Source: Bradyrhizobium sp. AZCC 1693 (GTDB lineage: Bacteria; Pseudomonadota; Alphaproteobacteria; Rhizobiales; Xanthobacteraceae). From it: 64,000 nt of DNA. The notes below the pieces were generated by a model, which made no database searches, was not told where the DNA came from, and saw nothing but the letters and a program-made list of their open reading frames with translations. The position numbers and the translations under genes were made by a program. Location of the stretch: assembly GCF_036924745.1 (NCBI RefSeq), contig NZ_JAZHSD010000001.1, positions 2,852,001-2,916,000 on the forward strand, in the 5' to 3' direction. The first letter of the stretch is position 1; every line of letters begins with the position of its first letter. Positions 50,713 through 59,718 of the stretch are shown here, piece by piece.

Positions 50713-51909
50713 ATGTCCGCAAGCCTCGATCCCGTTGTCATCCTTTCCGCCGCCCGCACGCCGCTTAGCCGGTTCATGGGCGAATTGTCCCCCTTCAGCG
50801 CGCACAAGCTCGGTGCGCACGTGATCGCCGCCGCACTGGACCGGGCGAAGCTTGCGCCGGAGCGCATTGACGAGGTCTTCATGGGCAACGTGCTGCCGGC
50901 TGGACAGGGCCAGGCCCCGGCGCGACAGGCGGCGCGCGGCGCCGGACTGCCAGATGCCACCGGCGCCACCACCGTCAACAAGGTCTGCGGCTCCGGCATG
51001 AAGGCGACCATGCTGGCGCATGACATTATCAATGCGGGCTCCGCGGCAATCGTGCTGTCCGGCGGCATGGAGAGCATGAGCAATGCGCCCTATTTGCTGG
51101 CCAAGGCGCGCGGCGGCTATCGCGCCGGTCATGACCGGATCATCGATCACATGATGATGGACGGGCTGGAAGACGCCTATGAGACCGGCCGCTCGATGGG
51201 CGATTTCGGCGAGGCCACCGCGGAGGCCTATCAGTTCACCCGCAAGGACCAGGACACCTATGCGGTGGAGACGCTGACCCGCGCCCGCAAGGCCGTCGAG
51301 GACGGCGCGTTCAGGGCCGAGATCGCGCCGGTCACGCTCGCCGAAAGGGCCGGTCCGCGCGTCATCGCCAATGACGAGCATCCGCTCAAGGTGGACCCTG
51401 GCAAGATTCCCGGATTGAAGCCCGCGTTCCGCGCCAACGGCACCATCACGCCGGCCGCCTCCTCCGCCAACGCCGACGGCGCCGCGGCGCTCATTCTCGC
51501 CAAGCGCTCGCTCGCCGACCGTGACGGCCTGCCGGTGCTCGCCGAGATCAAGGGCCACGCCACGCACAGCCAGGAGCCGCAATGGTTCACCACCGCGCCG
51601 ATCCCGGCCATCCGCAAGCTGCTCGACAAGGTCGGCTGGAGCACGGGCGATGTCGACCTGTTCGAAATCAACGAAGCGTTCGCGGTGGTGGCGATGGCGG
51701 CGCAGAAGGATCTCGGCATCGCGAGAGAAAAACTCAACGTCAATGGCGGCGCCTGCGCACTCGGCCACCCGATCGGCGCCACCGGCGCGCGATTGATCGT
51801 GACGCTGCTGCATGCGCTGGAAGCGCGCAACCTGAAGCGCGGCGTTGCAGCGCTCTGCATCGGCGGCGGTGAAGCTACCGCCATCGCCGTCGAGCGCATC
51901 GCTCGCTGA
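50713..51909 (+). CDS. Acetyl-CoA acetyltransferase (thiolase)
   Basis: 398 aa, the usual length of thiolase II enzymes. Active-site cysteine C92 in TTVNKVCGSGMKAT, then SGGMESMSNAPYLL, NINEAFAVV-type segment EINEAFAVVAMAA, NVNGGACALGHPIGATGAR with the catalytic His and CIGGGEATAIA with the second cysteine. Condenses or cleaves acetoacetyl-CoA or 3-ketoacyl-CoA. ATG at 50713 follows AGGAGAA; a GTG at 50710 is too close to the ribosome site. No PHB or beta-oxidation genes adjoin it. It could serve ring-cleavage products from the 2-aminobenzoyl-CoA route (speculative). Confidence 0.93.
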   Translation: MSASLDPVVILSAARTPLSRFMGELSPFSAHKLGAHVIAAALDRAKLAPERIDEVFMGNVLPAGQGQAPARQAARGAGLPDATGATTVNKVCGSGMKATMLAHDIINAGSAAIVLSGGMESMSNAPYLLAKARGGYRAGHDRIIDHMMMDGLEDAYETGRSMGDFGEATAEAYQFTRKDQDTYAVETLTRARKAVEDGAFRAEIAPVTLAERAGPRVIANDEHPLKVDPGKIPGLKPAFRANGTITPAASSANADGAAALILAKRSLADRDGLPVLAEIKGHATHSQEPQWFTTAPIPAIRKLLDKVGWSTGDVDLFEINEAFAVVAMAAQKDLGIAREKLNVNGGACALGHPIGATGARLIVTLLHALEARNLKRGVAALCIGGGEATAIAVERIAR

Positions 51910-52347
51910 CGGCGCGAATGGAAAGACAGCGAGCGGCGCGCGCCGCGTCGCTCGCCGCCGTCGAATCTCGACAACGATGCGCAAACGAACTTCTGGGCAA
52001 ACTTCATCGCGCAGTCCAATTCGCTGGGACAACAGGCAATTGCGGCAGTCACCGCTCACGATGCGGCCGCGACCGCTGCGGTTATCGCCAACCTGCATAC
52101 CTTCCAGACGGACGTCACCAACTTCGACGCCGCGCAGGGTGGCATCTTCGAGGCGCGGTTCGACAACGAACTACTCGGCGATACGAGTACGCTTGGAGCC
52201 GAGGTGACCAAGATGATCGAAGGCTTGCAGACCGGAAATGCGGCGTTGGTCGGCGCTGCCGCCGAGCAGATGCACGCTAACTCCGCCGATGTCGGAGGCA
52301 ACAATATCCCGGTGAACGGCGGCACCTACAACCCGGCATCAGCATGA
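51910..52347 (+). pseudogene. Headless C-terminal gene remnant directly after the thiolase
   Basis: An open frame without a start runs from the thiolase stop to TGA at 52345-52347. From about 51964 it looks like real coding sequence of about 127 codons: LDNDAQTNFWANFIAQSNSL, LHTFQTDVTNFDAAQGGIFE, ARFDNELLGDTSTLGAEVTK, ending GGTYNPASA. The composition (Asn, Gly, Thr, Ala) and ending resemble extracellular proteins. The 5' part is gone, apparently cut at the thiolase boundary. Family not recognised. Confidence 0.5.
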
Positions 52348-52400
52348 CCTCCGGCGTCCCATCGTATTCATGGCGGCGACCGCTGGAGGTCAGTCGGATT

Positions 52401-52475
52401 AGGGTGGGCAAAGGCGCGTCGCGCCGTGCCCACCATCTATCGGCAGAGTTTATCGCGAATGGTGGGCGCGCTGCG
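52401..52475. repeat. GGGTGGGC inverted-repeat element, copy 2 (decayed)
   Basis: AGGGTGGGCAAAGGCG and GTGCCCACCATCTATCGGCA, followed by GAATGGTGGGCGCGCTGCGG. Related to the copy at 32606-32699 but with the right outer arm degraded. Confidence 0.65.
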
Positions 52476-52817
52476 GCAAAGGCTCAGGAACTCATCGAGC
52501 GCCACATCCGCGAGACGACCAAAAACGTCATCAAGCACGCCGGTCATCTCTTTGTGGCACACGACGAGGACCGTCGCAGCCGGGCTGATCACGTCGCCGC
52601 GGAATAATCCAGCCGAAGCCCTCCCCGTCCCTTGCCCACAACCAGTCTTGCTGTCATTTTGCGCTGATCAATCAAACGCGGTAGTTCGTTTCCGAGAGGG
52701 CTGCTTTGTCCGCGCCAATGCTCTTTTGCAGGTTCAAGCAGTGAGACTGGTTGCCAATTCGCTGTGGATGCCCATACCATCGAGCTATTGGCGCGATTTG
52801 CGATTGGCTGAACCATC
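52476..52817. other. Intergenic stretch with possible gene debris
   Basis: No intact gene. On the minus strand from about 52610 to 52430 a frame reads VISPAATVLVVCHKEMTGVL and DDVFGRLADVALDEFLSLCR, coding-like but without a start and unrecognised. It may be another remnant. Confidence 0.3.
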
Positions 52818-53975
52818 GTGCGGAACAAATTGGCGGTTCTGATTACTTTGGCAAAACGCCCCGAGGGGCGAGCGAGCCTCGATGAGCTCGCAGACGAAGT
52901 CGCGCTGCTCATTGCAGAGACAGATAAAAAGATCGGAAATGGCGAACGGCTCTGCGCACTCGACCATATCGACATTTTTCAGTCCGGGCTCGTGGCGTCT
53001 GAGAACGACAGCTTGTGGATCACCGAGAATGGCCGGTCACTTCTCCATGCGCTGGGGATCTCGGCGCAAGGGTGGCCTGATCCCGATTTTGCCTCGACCT
53101 CGCAATCGCTGAATTTGATCGATGATCTAATCGGCACCGAAGCGCGCCTGAAGATTTTTGATCGCGTGTCTCGGTCAATTGACCAGAATGCTGATGAGAC
53201 AACCGGCCCGGAAGCTCCATCACGGACTTCTCGGCCCGACGATCCCCGGCTGGATCGTCGAGCCGCGATAAGCAACGAAGCATCCCCACATCATCGCGAT
53301 GGTGAAATCGCCTCGGATGCTCCTGCTTTCCTGATCCGCAAATTCGGCTCTGGGCTGCGAGATGCGTCTGCAAGCTCCAATCCTTTGAGTAAGCTAACGC
53401 AGCGCGTGCGGCAGGGGATCGGCATCTGGCGCCGCCATCTCCAGCAGGATCAGCCACCGAAAGAGACCCGCCGCTCAGGGGCAAATATGGAACGCGGACT
53501 GTTCGCACTGCTGAGCCTGCTCGTAATCGTGAGCTGCGCTGGCGCGGTCGCCGCCCTCATACAAGTCAAATCCTTGAAATCAGAATTAACCGCCCTGCAA
53601 CGCGAACTGCTTCCACTCAAGCTGAGAGTAGCCATGCTCGATCAGATCGAAAAGAGCAGGGAAACACCAGACAAGGTCAGCGATCAAAAAAATCAGTCGT
53701 CGCGAGAAAGTCGCGCTGAAGAAGCCCCCCTTCTTCTCTCTCGCGAAGAGATTCAGCTCATTCGCGACTATATCAAGCCGGCCCCCGTCGCAGGCTCTTC
53801 CACGACACCCATCAGTGTCGGCGATCCCATCACCGGACCGACTATCCCCTTCCCGTCTCCTGTCACGGAGAAGGTGCCCAAATTGCTCGGCGCAAGGTTT
53901 GCGATCAAAAACAGCACGATCATCATCGTCAAGAAGGACAGTCGTCAGGCTGACGCTGTACTTGGACCGAACTAG
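52818..53975 (+). CDS. Membrane protein of unknown function with N-terminal helical domain
   Basis: 385 aa from a GTG at 52818. Residues 1-100 look like a winged-helix-like domain (KLAVLITLAKRPEGRASLDE, LWITENGRSLLHALGISAQG), then a polar linker, one membrane segment near 227-250 (GLFALLSLLVIVSCAGAVAA) and a short coiled coil (IQVKSLKSELTALQRELLPL), ending in a Pro/Thr-rich probable periplasmic part. Such a layout suits a signal-transducing or anchoring protein. No homologue is recognised, and the gene stands alone between remnants and the Tad locus. Confidence 0.55.
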   Translation: MRNKLAVLITLAKRPEGRASLDELADEVALLIAETDKKIGNGERLCALDHIDIFQSGLVASENDSLWITENGRSLLHALGISAQGWPDPDFASTSQSLNLIDDLIGTEARLKIFDRVSRSIDQNADETTGPEAPSRTSRPDDPRLDRRAAISNEASPHHRDGEIASDAPAFLIRKFGSGLRDASASSNPLSKLTQRVRQGIGIWRRHLQQDQPPKETRRSGANMERGLFALLSLLVIVSCAGAVAALIQVKSLKSELTALQRELLPLKLRVAMLDQIEKSRETPDKVSDQKNQSSRESRAEEAPLLLSREEIQLIRDYIKPAPVAGSSTTPISVGDPITGPTIPFPSPVTEKVPKLLGARFAIKNSTIIIVKKDSRQADAVLGPN

Positions 53976-54163
53976 ATCCTGTTGCTGTCCAGGGCGAGAA
54001 GACGCGCCTCGTGGTGGGAAACCTTTAAGGCAGGTTAACGTCTTTGACGTATCGCTTGTCTCATGAACCGCCTTTTTAAATTGCAGTTCCTGGGGCCATT
54101 CGCGCTTTTTGTCACCACGCGCAGTCTTAATAGAAATCGAACTGATACCGGCAGCTATTCTGC

Positions 54164-54700
54164 TTATGGCTGATTATTCGGCGGCCTTTCAATGAACCGC
54201 CGGCTGCCATTGAGTAGCTCGAGGTTATTGGCGATCACCGGGTTGCCCGGATCGAGCGAATAAGCCTTCTCAAACTTTCGCCGCGCCGCAGTCAGATTGC
54301 CGCGCAGCATGTACGAATATCCCTGATCATTCAGGACCTGAACGGTTTCGCCCCCCAGCCGAATCGCCTGCGCATAAGCCTGATCGGCAAGATCAAAGCG
54401 ACGCAACCGATCGTAGCTCGCTGCGAGCCCGATCCAGGCCGTCACGTCCTTCGGCGATTTCTCGACGGCGTCCTTGAAATAGCGCTGGGCGATCCCGTAA
54501 GCGCCGCGGTTGAAATGCTCCAGCCCCAGCCGCACGGGCTCGTCCGAAGGGTAGTATTTGACATCGGTCGGTTCCTGCACGGGGTCCCCGCCCGGCGGAT
54601 CCACGGGCGCCACGATTGCGGCCTCCCTCAGCGTGTATTCGCACCCGCCAAGGACTGTCCCTAGCCAGCAACAGGTCAGCGCTAGAAACAGACGTCGCAT
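54164..54700 (-). CDS. tadD: TPR lipoprotein of the Tad locus (TadD-like)
   Basis: 178 aa. Signal peptide with lipobox LGGC (Cys20: CCWLGTVLGGCEYTLREA). Three TPR units follow: LGLEHFNRGAYGIAQRYFKD, AWIGLAASYDRLRRFDLADQ and VLNDQGYSYMLRGNLTAARR. TadD-type lipoproteins help localise the secretin of Flp pili. It is last in the leftward pilus cluster, 127 bases after the small lipoprotein gene. Confidence 0.78.
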   Translation of the reverse strand: MRRLFLALTCCWLGTVLGGCEYTLREAAIVAPVDPPGGDPVQEPTDVKYYPSDEPVRLGLEHFNRGAYGIAQRYFKDAVEKSPKDVTAWIGLAASYDRLRRFDLADQAYAQAIRLGGETVQVLNDQGYSYMLRGNLTAARRKFEKAYSLDPGNPVIANNLELLNGSRRFIERPPNNQP

Positions 54701-54827
54701 AAACTTTGTCCCCGGACCGGCCCAGCGGAGTCACTGCACCGCTCGTAAAAATTATCGCTCAATCAACTTACCAAAACACCAGCACGATTACGCTCCATGC
54801 AGGATGCGCTTGCTCCGGAAAGCCAGC

Positions 54828-55208
54828 TCATGGCCCCTTTTGATTGATACTTTGGTTGATAGTCTGGTCAGTGGTAATGAGCTGCTGGGTCGTGACGGGA
54901 GGCCGCTGCCCCAGCTGCTTCGTCGCATCGCTGATGTCGGGTAGCTGATCCAACGGCTGTCTTTGGGCGCCATATCGTGTCACGGCGGCGCCCACGCGCC
55001 GGGCGTCGTGCGCGATCCTGCGATCGCCGACGTTTCGCGGCCAAGGATGGATCGTATGGGTGACGGCGTTGACCTGCTTGGCATCGCCAGCGGTCATCGT
55101 GATGGTATCGGAACGCTGGAAGTAGCGATCCACCTCGTCATGACCGTACAGCCCGTAACAGCCCCCGAGCAGGAAGGGTGCGAACAGAGCCAGATACCTG
55201 ATGGTCAT
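54828..55208 (-). CDS. Small lipoprotein of the Tad locus (CpaD-like position)
   Basis: 126 aa. Lipobox in LALFAPFLLGGCYGLYGHDE (Cys17). A central segment, DTITMTAGDAKQVNAVTHTI then HPWPRNVGDRRIAHDARRVG, is a pattern I associate with small lipoproteins in rhizobial pilus loci; the C-terminal third is Gln/Thr-rich. AAGGAAG ribosome site. It lies 14 bases after the secretin gene, as CpaD does, but is shorter than typical CpaD, so the identity is uncertain. Confidence 0.65.
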   Translation of the reverse strand: MTIRYLALFAPFLLGGCYGLYGHDEVDRYFQRSDTITMTAGDAKQVNAVTHTIHPWPRNVGDRRIAHDARRVGAAVTRYGAQRQPLDQLPDISDATKQLGQRPPVTTQQLITTDQTINQSINQKGP

Positions 55209-55222
55209 CTCTCGCTTCCTTC

Positions 55223-56878
55223 TCAGTTGAGCGTTTTCACCACCGGCTGGTTTGCAGCCGGGGCCGGTACCGGAATCGTCGCAGTGACCTCAGGCGCGAT
55301 GATGTGACCGTAGGGTCCTTTAACCTCGCCTCCGGAATTGACGTAGTCATTGTAGCGCTTGCGCACTTCCATCTGGCCATTGAGGAAGAAGTCGACATCG
55401 TTGGCCGGCAGCCGCGAGTCGAGCGGCGACGCCAGCGCCTGGCCGGGCGCCGCCGGCGCAACCAGGCGCGGCGTCACGATAATGACGAGATCGGTTTCCT
55501 CCTGCTGGTACGACTTGCTGCCGAACAAGGCTCCAAGCACGGGCACCGAGCCAATCCACGGCAATTGCGAAACGTCCTGGCGGTTGCGGGTCTGCAGCAG
55601 GCCGGCGATGGCAAAGCTCTGGCCGTCGCGCAGCTCGACCGTCGTGCGCGCATCGCGGCGGGTCAACGCCGGCACTGTCGTCCCCTGAATCACCACCGCA
55701 TTGGCGAAATCAAGCTCGCTGACCGATGGCTCAACCCGAAGGTTGATCACGCCGCGCGAGAGAACGGTGGGGACGAAGGCCAGCTCAACACCGAACTTCT
55801 TGTAGTCGATCGTGATGGTCGGAAAACCGCTCGGGGTCGTGTTAGGTATCGGCACTGGAAATTCACCGCCGGCCAGGAAGCGGGCGGCATCGCCGGAAAG
55901 CGCGATCAAATTCGGCTCCGCCAACCGGCGAACCAAACCTTTCGTTTCCAATGCAGAGACAAGCAAGTCCACCGAGCCGCCGTTGCTGGTTCGAATGAGA
56001 CTGGTCAACAGACTTCCGAACGGCGCAGGTGCCAGACCGCCCGCGGTACCCAAGAGCGTTCCCGCCGCTCCGAGTATCGGAAGGCTACCGGTCGGAGGAC
56101 TACCGACAGGGTCCCCCCCAGCACCGAGGGGACCGGGGGCGGTATTAATACCGCCAATCGGTGATCGACCGGCGCGTGTGACACCGCCCAGGCCGGTATT
56201 ACCGACGTTAGTGCCATTGGCATTCGCCGCATAAAGGTTCACGCCGAGGTTACGGCCGGCCTGCCGGTTGACCTCGAGAAAGCGCACCTCAAGCATCACT
56301 TGCTGCGGCGCCGCGACGCTCATGGCGTTGACGACGACGCCCCCCTTGGGAACGGTGCTGGTGGCGATCGCCATGGCCCGCTCAGCCGCAACCGCGTCGA
56401 CGGCGGTTCCGCTGAGCACCACCTGCCCCTCGGAGGCCGAGACGCGAATACCCTGCATGCCGGTGCTGGTCCGGATGTTCTGCTGCAGATTGCCGGTATC
56501 GATCGCCACCTCGACATCGAGGATGCCGATCTGCTTCATCGACGAATCGAACAGGATGACGTTGGTGGTGCCGGTCTGCTTGCCCTGGATGTAGATCAGG
56601 TGATCGCTCAGCGACTTCACGTCGACGATGTCAGGCGAGCCCGCCACAATCGTGGCAAAAGCCGTATCGACCCTGAAGGTGCGTGACTTGTTGAGGGTCA
56701 CCTTGACCCGCTGGACGTCGTTCATTTCGCTGACGAAGACGCCGCTGGAGGAGCCCCGCCGATCCGCAGCCACCGCGCGGTCAGCGGAATCAAACAAGAC
56801 AAGCGCAGCGCCAAGAGCTATTGCGCCCAAGGCGAGAAGCCTCCCGCCTGCCTTACCCGAGACGCGACCGCCCTTCAT
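55223..56878 (-). CDS. cpaC: Tad/Flp pilus secretin (CpaC/RcpA family)
   Basis: 551 aa from ATG 56878 (MKGGRVSGKAGG, ribosome site AAGGGAA); ATG 56902 is an alternative. Signal peptide ending near AVAADRR; N-terminal pilus-assembly domain (VTLNKSRTFRVDTAFATIVA, IYIQGKQTGTTNVILFD), a BON-like domain (VSASEGQVVLSGTAVDAVAA) and the secretin core (VELRDGQSFAIAGLLQTRNR, ETDLVIIVTPRLVAP). It forms the outer-membrane pore for the pilus. A Gly/Pro-rich insert near residues 225-290 precedes the core. Confidence 0.92.
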   Translation of the reverse strand: MKGGRVSGKAGGRLLALGAIALGAALVLFDSADRAVAADRRGSSSGVFVSEMNDVQRVKVTLNKSRTFRVDTAFATIVAGSPDIVDVKSLSDHLIYIQGKQTGTTNVILFDSSMKQIGILDVEVAIDTGNLQQNIRTSTGMQGIRVSASEGQVVLSGTAVDAVAAERAMAIATSTVPKGGVVVNAMSVAAPQQVMLEVRFLEVNRQAGRNLGVNLYAANANGTNVGNTGLGGVTRAGRSPIGGINTAPGPLGAGGDPVGSPPTGSLPILGAAGTLLGTAGGLAPAPFGSLLTSLIRTSNGGSVDLLVSALETKGLVRRLAEPNLIALSGDAARFLAGGEFPVPIPNTTPSGFPTITIDYKKFGVELAFVPTVLSRGVINLRVEPSVSELDFANAVVIQGTTVPALTRRDARTTVELRDGQSFAIAGLLQTRNRQDVSQLPWIGSVPVLGALFGSKSYQQEETDLVIIVTPRLVAPAAPGQALASPLDSRLPANDVDFFLNGQMEVRKRYNDYVNSGGEVKGPYGHIIAPEVTATIPVPAPAANQPVVKTLN

Positions 56879-57440
56879 GTGATTCCCTTCGCCGCGATCC
56901 ACTTCTGTCCCCGTAAATTTACGGCCTCAGCGTCCTAACAACTCTCCTTCACGCACCACATCGTAGAGCCTACAGCCTGTCCCACTATAAATCGTTACTT
57001 GGCACGCTCTGGCCCCAGATAGGACACTTCCCGGTCTCCCGCCGGCCGCGAATGTGGCGCAAAGATCATCATCCGTCATGCGCCTCGTTTGCAAGGAAAG
57101 ACCCTTACCGGGCTGTCGCAACACCCGAGAAAACTTTCCAATGTTGCCAGCGCGCACCACTTTCTGCCTGCTCGGGGCGAGCTGCAGCGTGCCCGCATTG
57201 GAACCGTGCCGGTTCCAATGACTCCTTCAGCCACGGTGTAAAGTTGTCGATTCGTTTGGGATACTTTCCCAATTCTGGCATTTAAGATTGCCTCCCCTGC
57301 CCTCATTTCCCCCTCTCCCTGGCGGCCTGGACTAACCCCGGCAGAAGCCTCCCTCCAGAAAAACAGCCGCGGCCAACACGCGATCGCCTGCTGTGCCGGC
57401 TAAGGGCTCGTCGTTCATCGGCTTGACGCCCGGGAATGCG
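56879..57440. other. Long gap inside the Tad cluster
   Basis: 562 bases between the TadE-like gene at 57441 and the secretin. It splits the cluster into two transcription units. It should contain the secretin promoter. Apart from the palindrome at 57197-57219, no gene or known element was recognised. Confidence 0.6.
57197..57219. promoter_or_regulatory. Perfect 9-bp inverted repeat upstream of the secretin gene
   Basis: ATTGGAACC-GTGCC-GGTTCCAAT. The odd 5-base spacer and exact arms fit a dimeric regulator site about 320 bases before the secretin start. No T-run is present, so it is not a terminator. Confidence 0.45.
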
Positions 57441-57860
57441 CTAGAACGGAATTGAGGTGGACGCGCTCGGCGCATTGAGTGCGGTGCCCCATATCGGCAT
57501 CAGCATGGTAAAGCCTGCTTGGGAAGCTGTGACAGTCAAATTGTTGCCGCTGGACGTCACGTTCAGCGTAGGGGTGAGACCGCCGAAATACAGGAACGGC
57601 GCCGCGTTCTGCTTACCGGTCGTGGACAGGGGATCGCCGGTGCAGCCGGAGGGCGACTGAGGCGGGCTTTGAAGCACGGCGGGCGTGTAGCAGTTGATCA
57701 TGACCGCACGGGCACCGGCGCTCGCGAGCGTCCGCAAGGACTGCATGGTGATCGCATAGCGTCCGAGATCGAAGATGGCGAACATCAATGTGAAAAGCGG
57801 CACGAAGACGAGGATAAATTCGAACGCCGCGACACCGCGCTGATCGAGCTTTCTCATCAT
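57441..57860 (-). CDS. TadE-family minor pilin (TadF-like)
   Basis: 139 aa. N-terminus MMRKLDQRGVAAFEFILVFV carries the TadE-type prepilin-like hydrophobic helix with the conserved Glu (E15 region), followed by a small periplasmic domain with a Cys pair (NCYTPAVLQ, GCTGDP). ATG 57860 overlaps the tadG stop by four bases (ATGA), showing coupling; the longer reading to 57902 is unlikely. Confidence 0.82.
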   Translation of the reverse strand: MMRKLDQRGVAAFEFILVFVPLFTLMFAIFDLGRYAITMQSLRTLASAGARAVMINCYTPAVLQSPPQSPSGCTGDPLSTTGKQNAAPFLYFGGLTPTLNVTSSGNNLTVTASQAGFTMLMPIWGTALNAPSASTSIPF

Positions 57861-59182
57861 TGCACCAAAGCGACGACTTGGGTGTACGCGACGGGACCAC
57901 ACCCTTGCGTGTTCAGGTAGCCGCCACCGCTCATGTCAATTGTTTTGGCGATCACCTCTGAACAGGTCGTATTGGTGCTGGCAGTCGTTCCGTTCCAGGT
58001 AACGTCGACGTGGGGGAAGTACATGGCGCCGCCCAGGCTAACATTACCACCACCGTTTATCTTGACCTGATTGCTGGTCTTGTTCGGGGCCTGATCATCA
58101 ATCAGGACGCCATTCAGATCAGAAGAGAAACTGTTAGTAGCAGGTGCGGAGAGATCAACCGTACCCCCGGTGATGCTAAGCCGCGAATCTCCGAGCAATA
58201 CGAGAGTTACGCCTGTGCCTTTCAGTTGTCCGCCGGTAATCTTTATAGTTGCGTTGTAGAAGACATATGTTCCCGGGTCCAATATGTACTGGTCTCCGTT
58301 CGACACCGTGAAACTACCGTAAGCTCCACTGCCCGCGCTGTTCGGCGAGCAATGCTTCCACCCATCCGCCTGAAGAGGGCATGATAGGATTGCGTTGCCA
58401 GTCCTACTGTTGAACAATTCGCCATCTAATTTGCTAAGCGGATTGTTTGCGTACGGCATAAAATAGTTGTGCGGCACGCCCACACCAGGATTGTTACAGG
58501 TGCTTGAAGGGGTGCAGCCACTTGCACCGTAAATGGCCCATCCCGAACCCGTGAAAGATGGAGTGCTGGCAAACTGAACAGTGGTGTCCGACATCAGCCC
58601 GCAGCCAGTTCCGTTGTTGCTGAGGTTACCACCAAGCTTAAGTGCGCCTGAGTCAGGTCCAAGTGCCAACGCACACAGTTTGGTCGGGTTCTGAACGAGA
58701 GCAATGGCTTGGGCGGGGATGTTCACGGTGGTCAAACCCAGCACTGCCGCCAAGTAGGCAGGCTGTTGCTGGCTGACCCTGGCGCGAACGGCGTTGCCGA
58801 TGCCTGCAGCCGGCGTTGTGAACGTGGCCCCATTGTAATCGCCGATATCGATCTGCACGGCCCGCGATATTCTGCTCGGAAGGGGCGCACAGTTGGTGCC
58901 CGGATAGGCGGTGTCGCCGGAGTTGCAAAACGCATTCTGTGCCGCGAATTCCTTGCTGCGATAATCCACTGATTGGGTGTCGCAGGTCGCACCAGCAATA
59001 GCGCATGCAAGCCGCAAGGCGCCCGAGTAGGCCGCCGCGTCGGCGGCGTTCTGCGCGTGCTGCTTGGTGACGTACCACGATCCGGCCTCGGCCCCGAGTG
59101 CGACCACTCCGATGAGCGGCACGAGGGCGATGACTGTTGCGAATGCGGCCGAGCCTCGTCGGGAACGGAGCAGATTACGCAT
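57857..59182 (-). CDS. tadG: TadG-like pilus assembly protein
   Basis: 441 aa. N-terminal TadG pattern: LRSRRGSAAFATVIALVPLI, then WYVTKQHAQNAADAAAYSGA. The rest is a large Gly/Asn/Ser-rich periplasmic region with many cysteines and repeating beta-strand-like stretches (IKITGGQLKGTGVTLVLLGD, INGGGNVSLGGAMYFPHVDV), similar to right-handed beta-helix sequences. It has no clear von Willebrand A domain, which many TadG proteins have. Located between two TadE-type genes. Confidence 0.8.
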   Translation of the reverse strand: MRNLLRSRRGSAAFATVIALVPLIGVVALGAEAGSWYVTKQHAQNAADAAAYSGALRLACAIAGATCDTQSVDYRSKEFAAQNAFCNSGDTAYPGTNCAPLPSRISRAVQIDIGDYNGATFTTPAAGIGNAVRARVSQQQPAYLAAVLGLTTVNIPAQAIALVQNPTKLCALALGPDSGALKLGGNLSNNGTGCGLMSDTTVQFASTPSFTGSGWAIYGASGCTPSSTCNNPGVGVPHNYFMPYANNPLSKLDGELFNSRTGNAILSCPLQADGWKHCSPNSAGSGAYGSFTVSNGDQYILDPGTYVFYNATIKITGGQLKGTGVTLVLLGDSRLSITGGTVDLSAPATNSFSSDLNGVLIDDQAPNKTSNQVKINGGGNVSLGGAMYFPHVDVTWNGTTASTNTTCSEVIAKTIDMSGGGYLNTQGCGPVAYTQVVALVQ

Positions 59183-59190
59183 GGAAACAC

Positions 59191-59712
59191 CTACTGGAAG
59201 CGTTCAGAGTAAGGCAACGTGTACGTACAACTGGTGGGGCACAGCACACCCGTTAACACAATCGGCGCCAAAGTGACGGTTGTCGAAAATGTAATGTACT
59301 TGGGAGAAGCAATATTGCTTGACGAGCAGGTAGCGCCTGCGTCTCCGCATAAGACCTGGATGTTGCCGATCGTATGACCAGCAACTGTTGTCTGTAGCCC
59401 TGCCCTCCAGGTCACTGTGCCGTCGGGGCCGAGCGGATTATAATACTGGACATATTGCCCGAAGGAGCGCAACGCCGTCCATGCGGAGATAAACCGGAAG
59501 CCCGCGGCGGCTACGTCAGCGAGCGGCATAAGCAGGCTCGCCACCAAGAAAATGTAGACGATGATTGTCTCAAACGCGACGGCGCCGCGCTGATCCGCGA
59601 TAAAGGACTTCTTACGACACGCGCGCCTGCCTCGACCGATACTTACGACTTCCGATCGCGGACTCCGAGCAGTAGCGATTTGAACCATATCCATGACAAT
59701 TCGGCCACGCAT
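59191..59712 (-). CDS. tadE: TadE-family minor pilin
   Basis: 173 aa. After a basic 38-residue leader comes the TadE signature DQRGAVAFETIIVYIFLVAS, with the conserved Glu in the hydrophobic helix, then a periplasmic domain with cysteines (VLCGDAGATCSSS, VLCPTSCTY). The leader is longer than usual; an internal ATG at residue 7 or 9 is possible. Eight-base gap to tadG, six-base gap from the methyltransferase-like gene. Confidence 0.83.
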   Translation of the reverse strand: MRGRIVMDMVQIATARSPRSEVVSIGRGRRACRKKSFIADQRGAVAFETIIVYIFLVASLLMPLADVAAAGFRFISAWTALRSFGQYVQYYNPLGPDGTVTWRAGLQTTVAGHTIGNIQVLCGDAGATCSSSNIASPKYITFSTTVTLAPIVLTGVLCPTSCTYTLPYSERFQ

Positions 59713-59718
59713 AGCCGC

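Noticed and set aside
50468..50722. 84-codon minus-strand ORF before the thiolase
   Set aside because: No ribosome site, it covers the AT-rich promoter region, and no family is recognised; listed only within the intergenic entry.
56995..57015. Possible sigma-54 promoter (TGGCACGCTCTGGC) in the Tad gap
   Set aside because: The -12 element lacks the TTGC core and it points away from the secretin gene.
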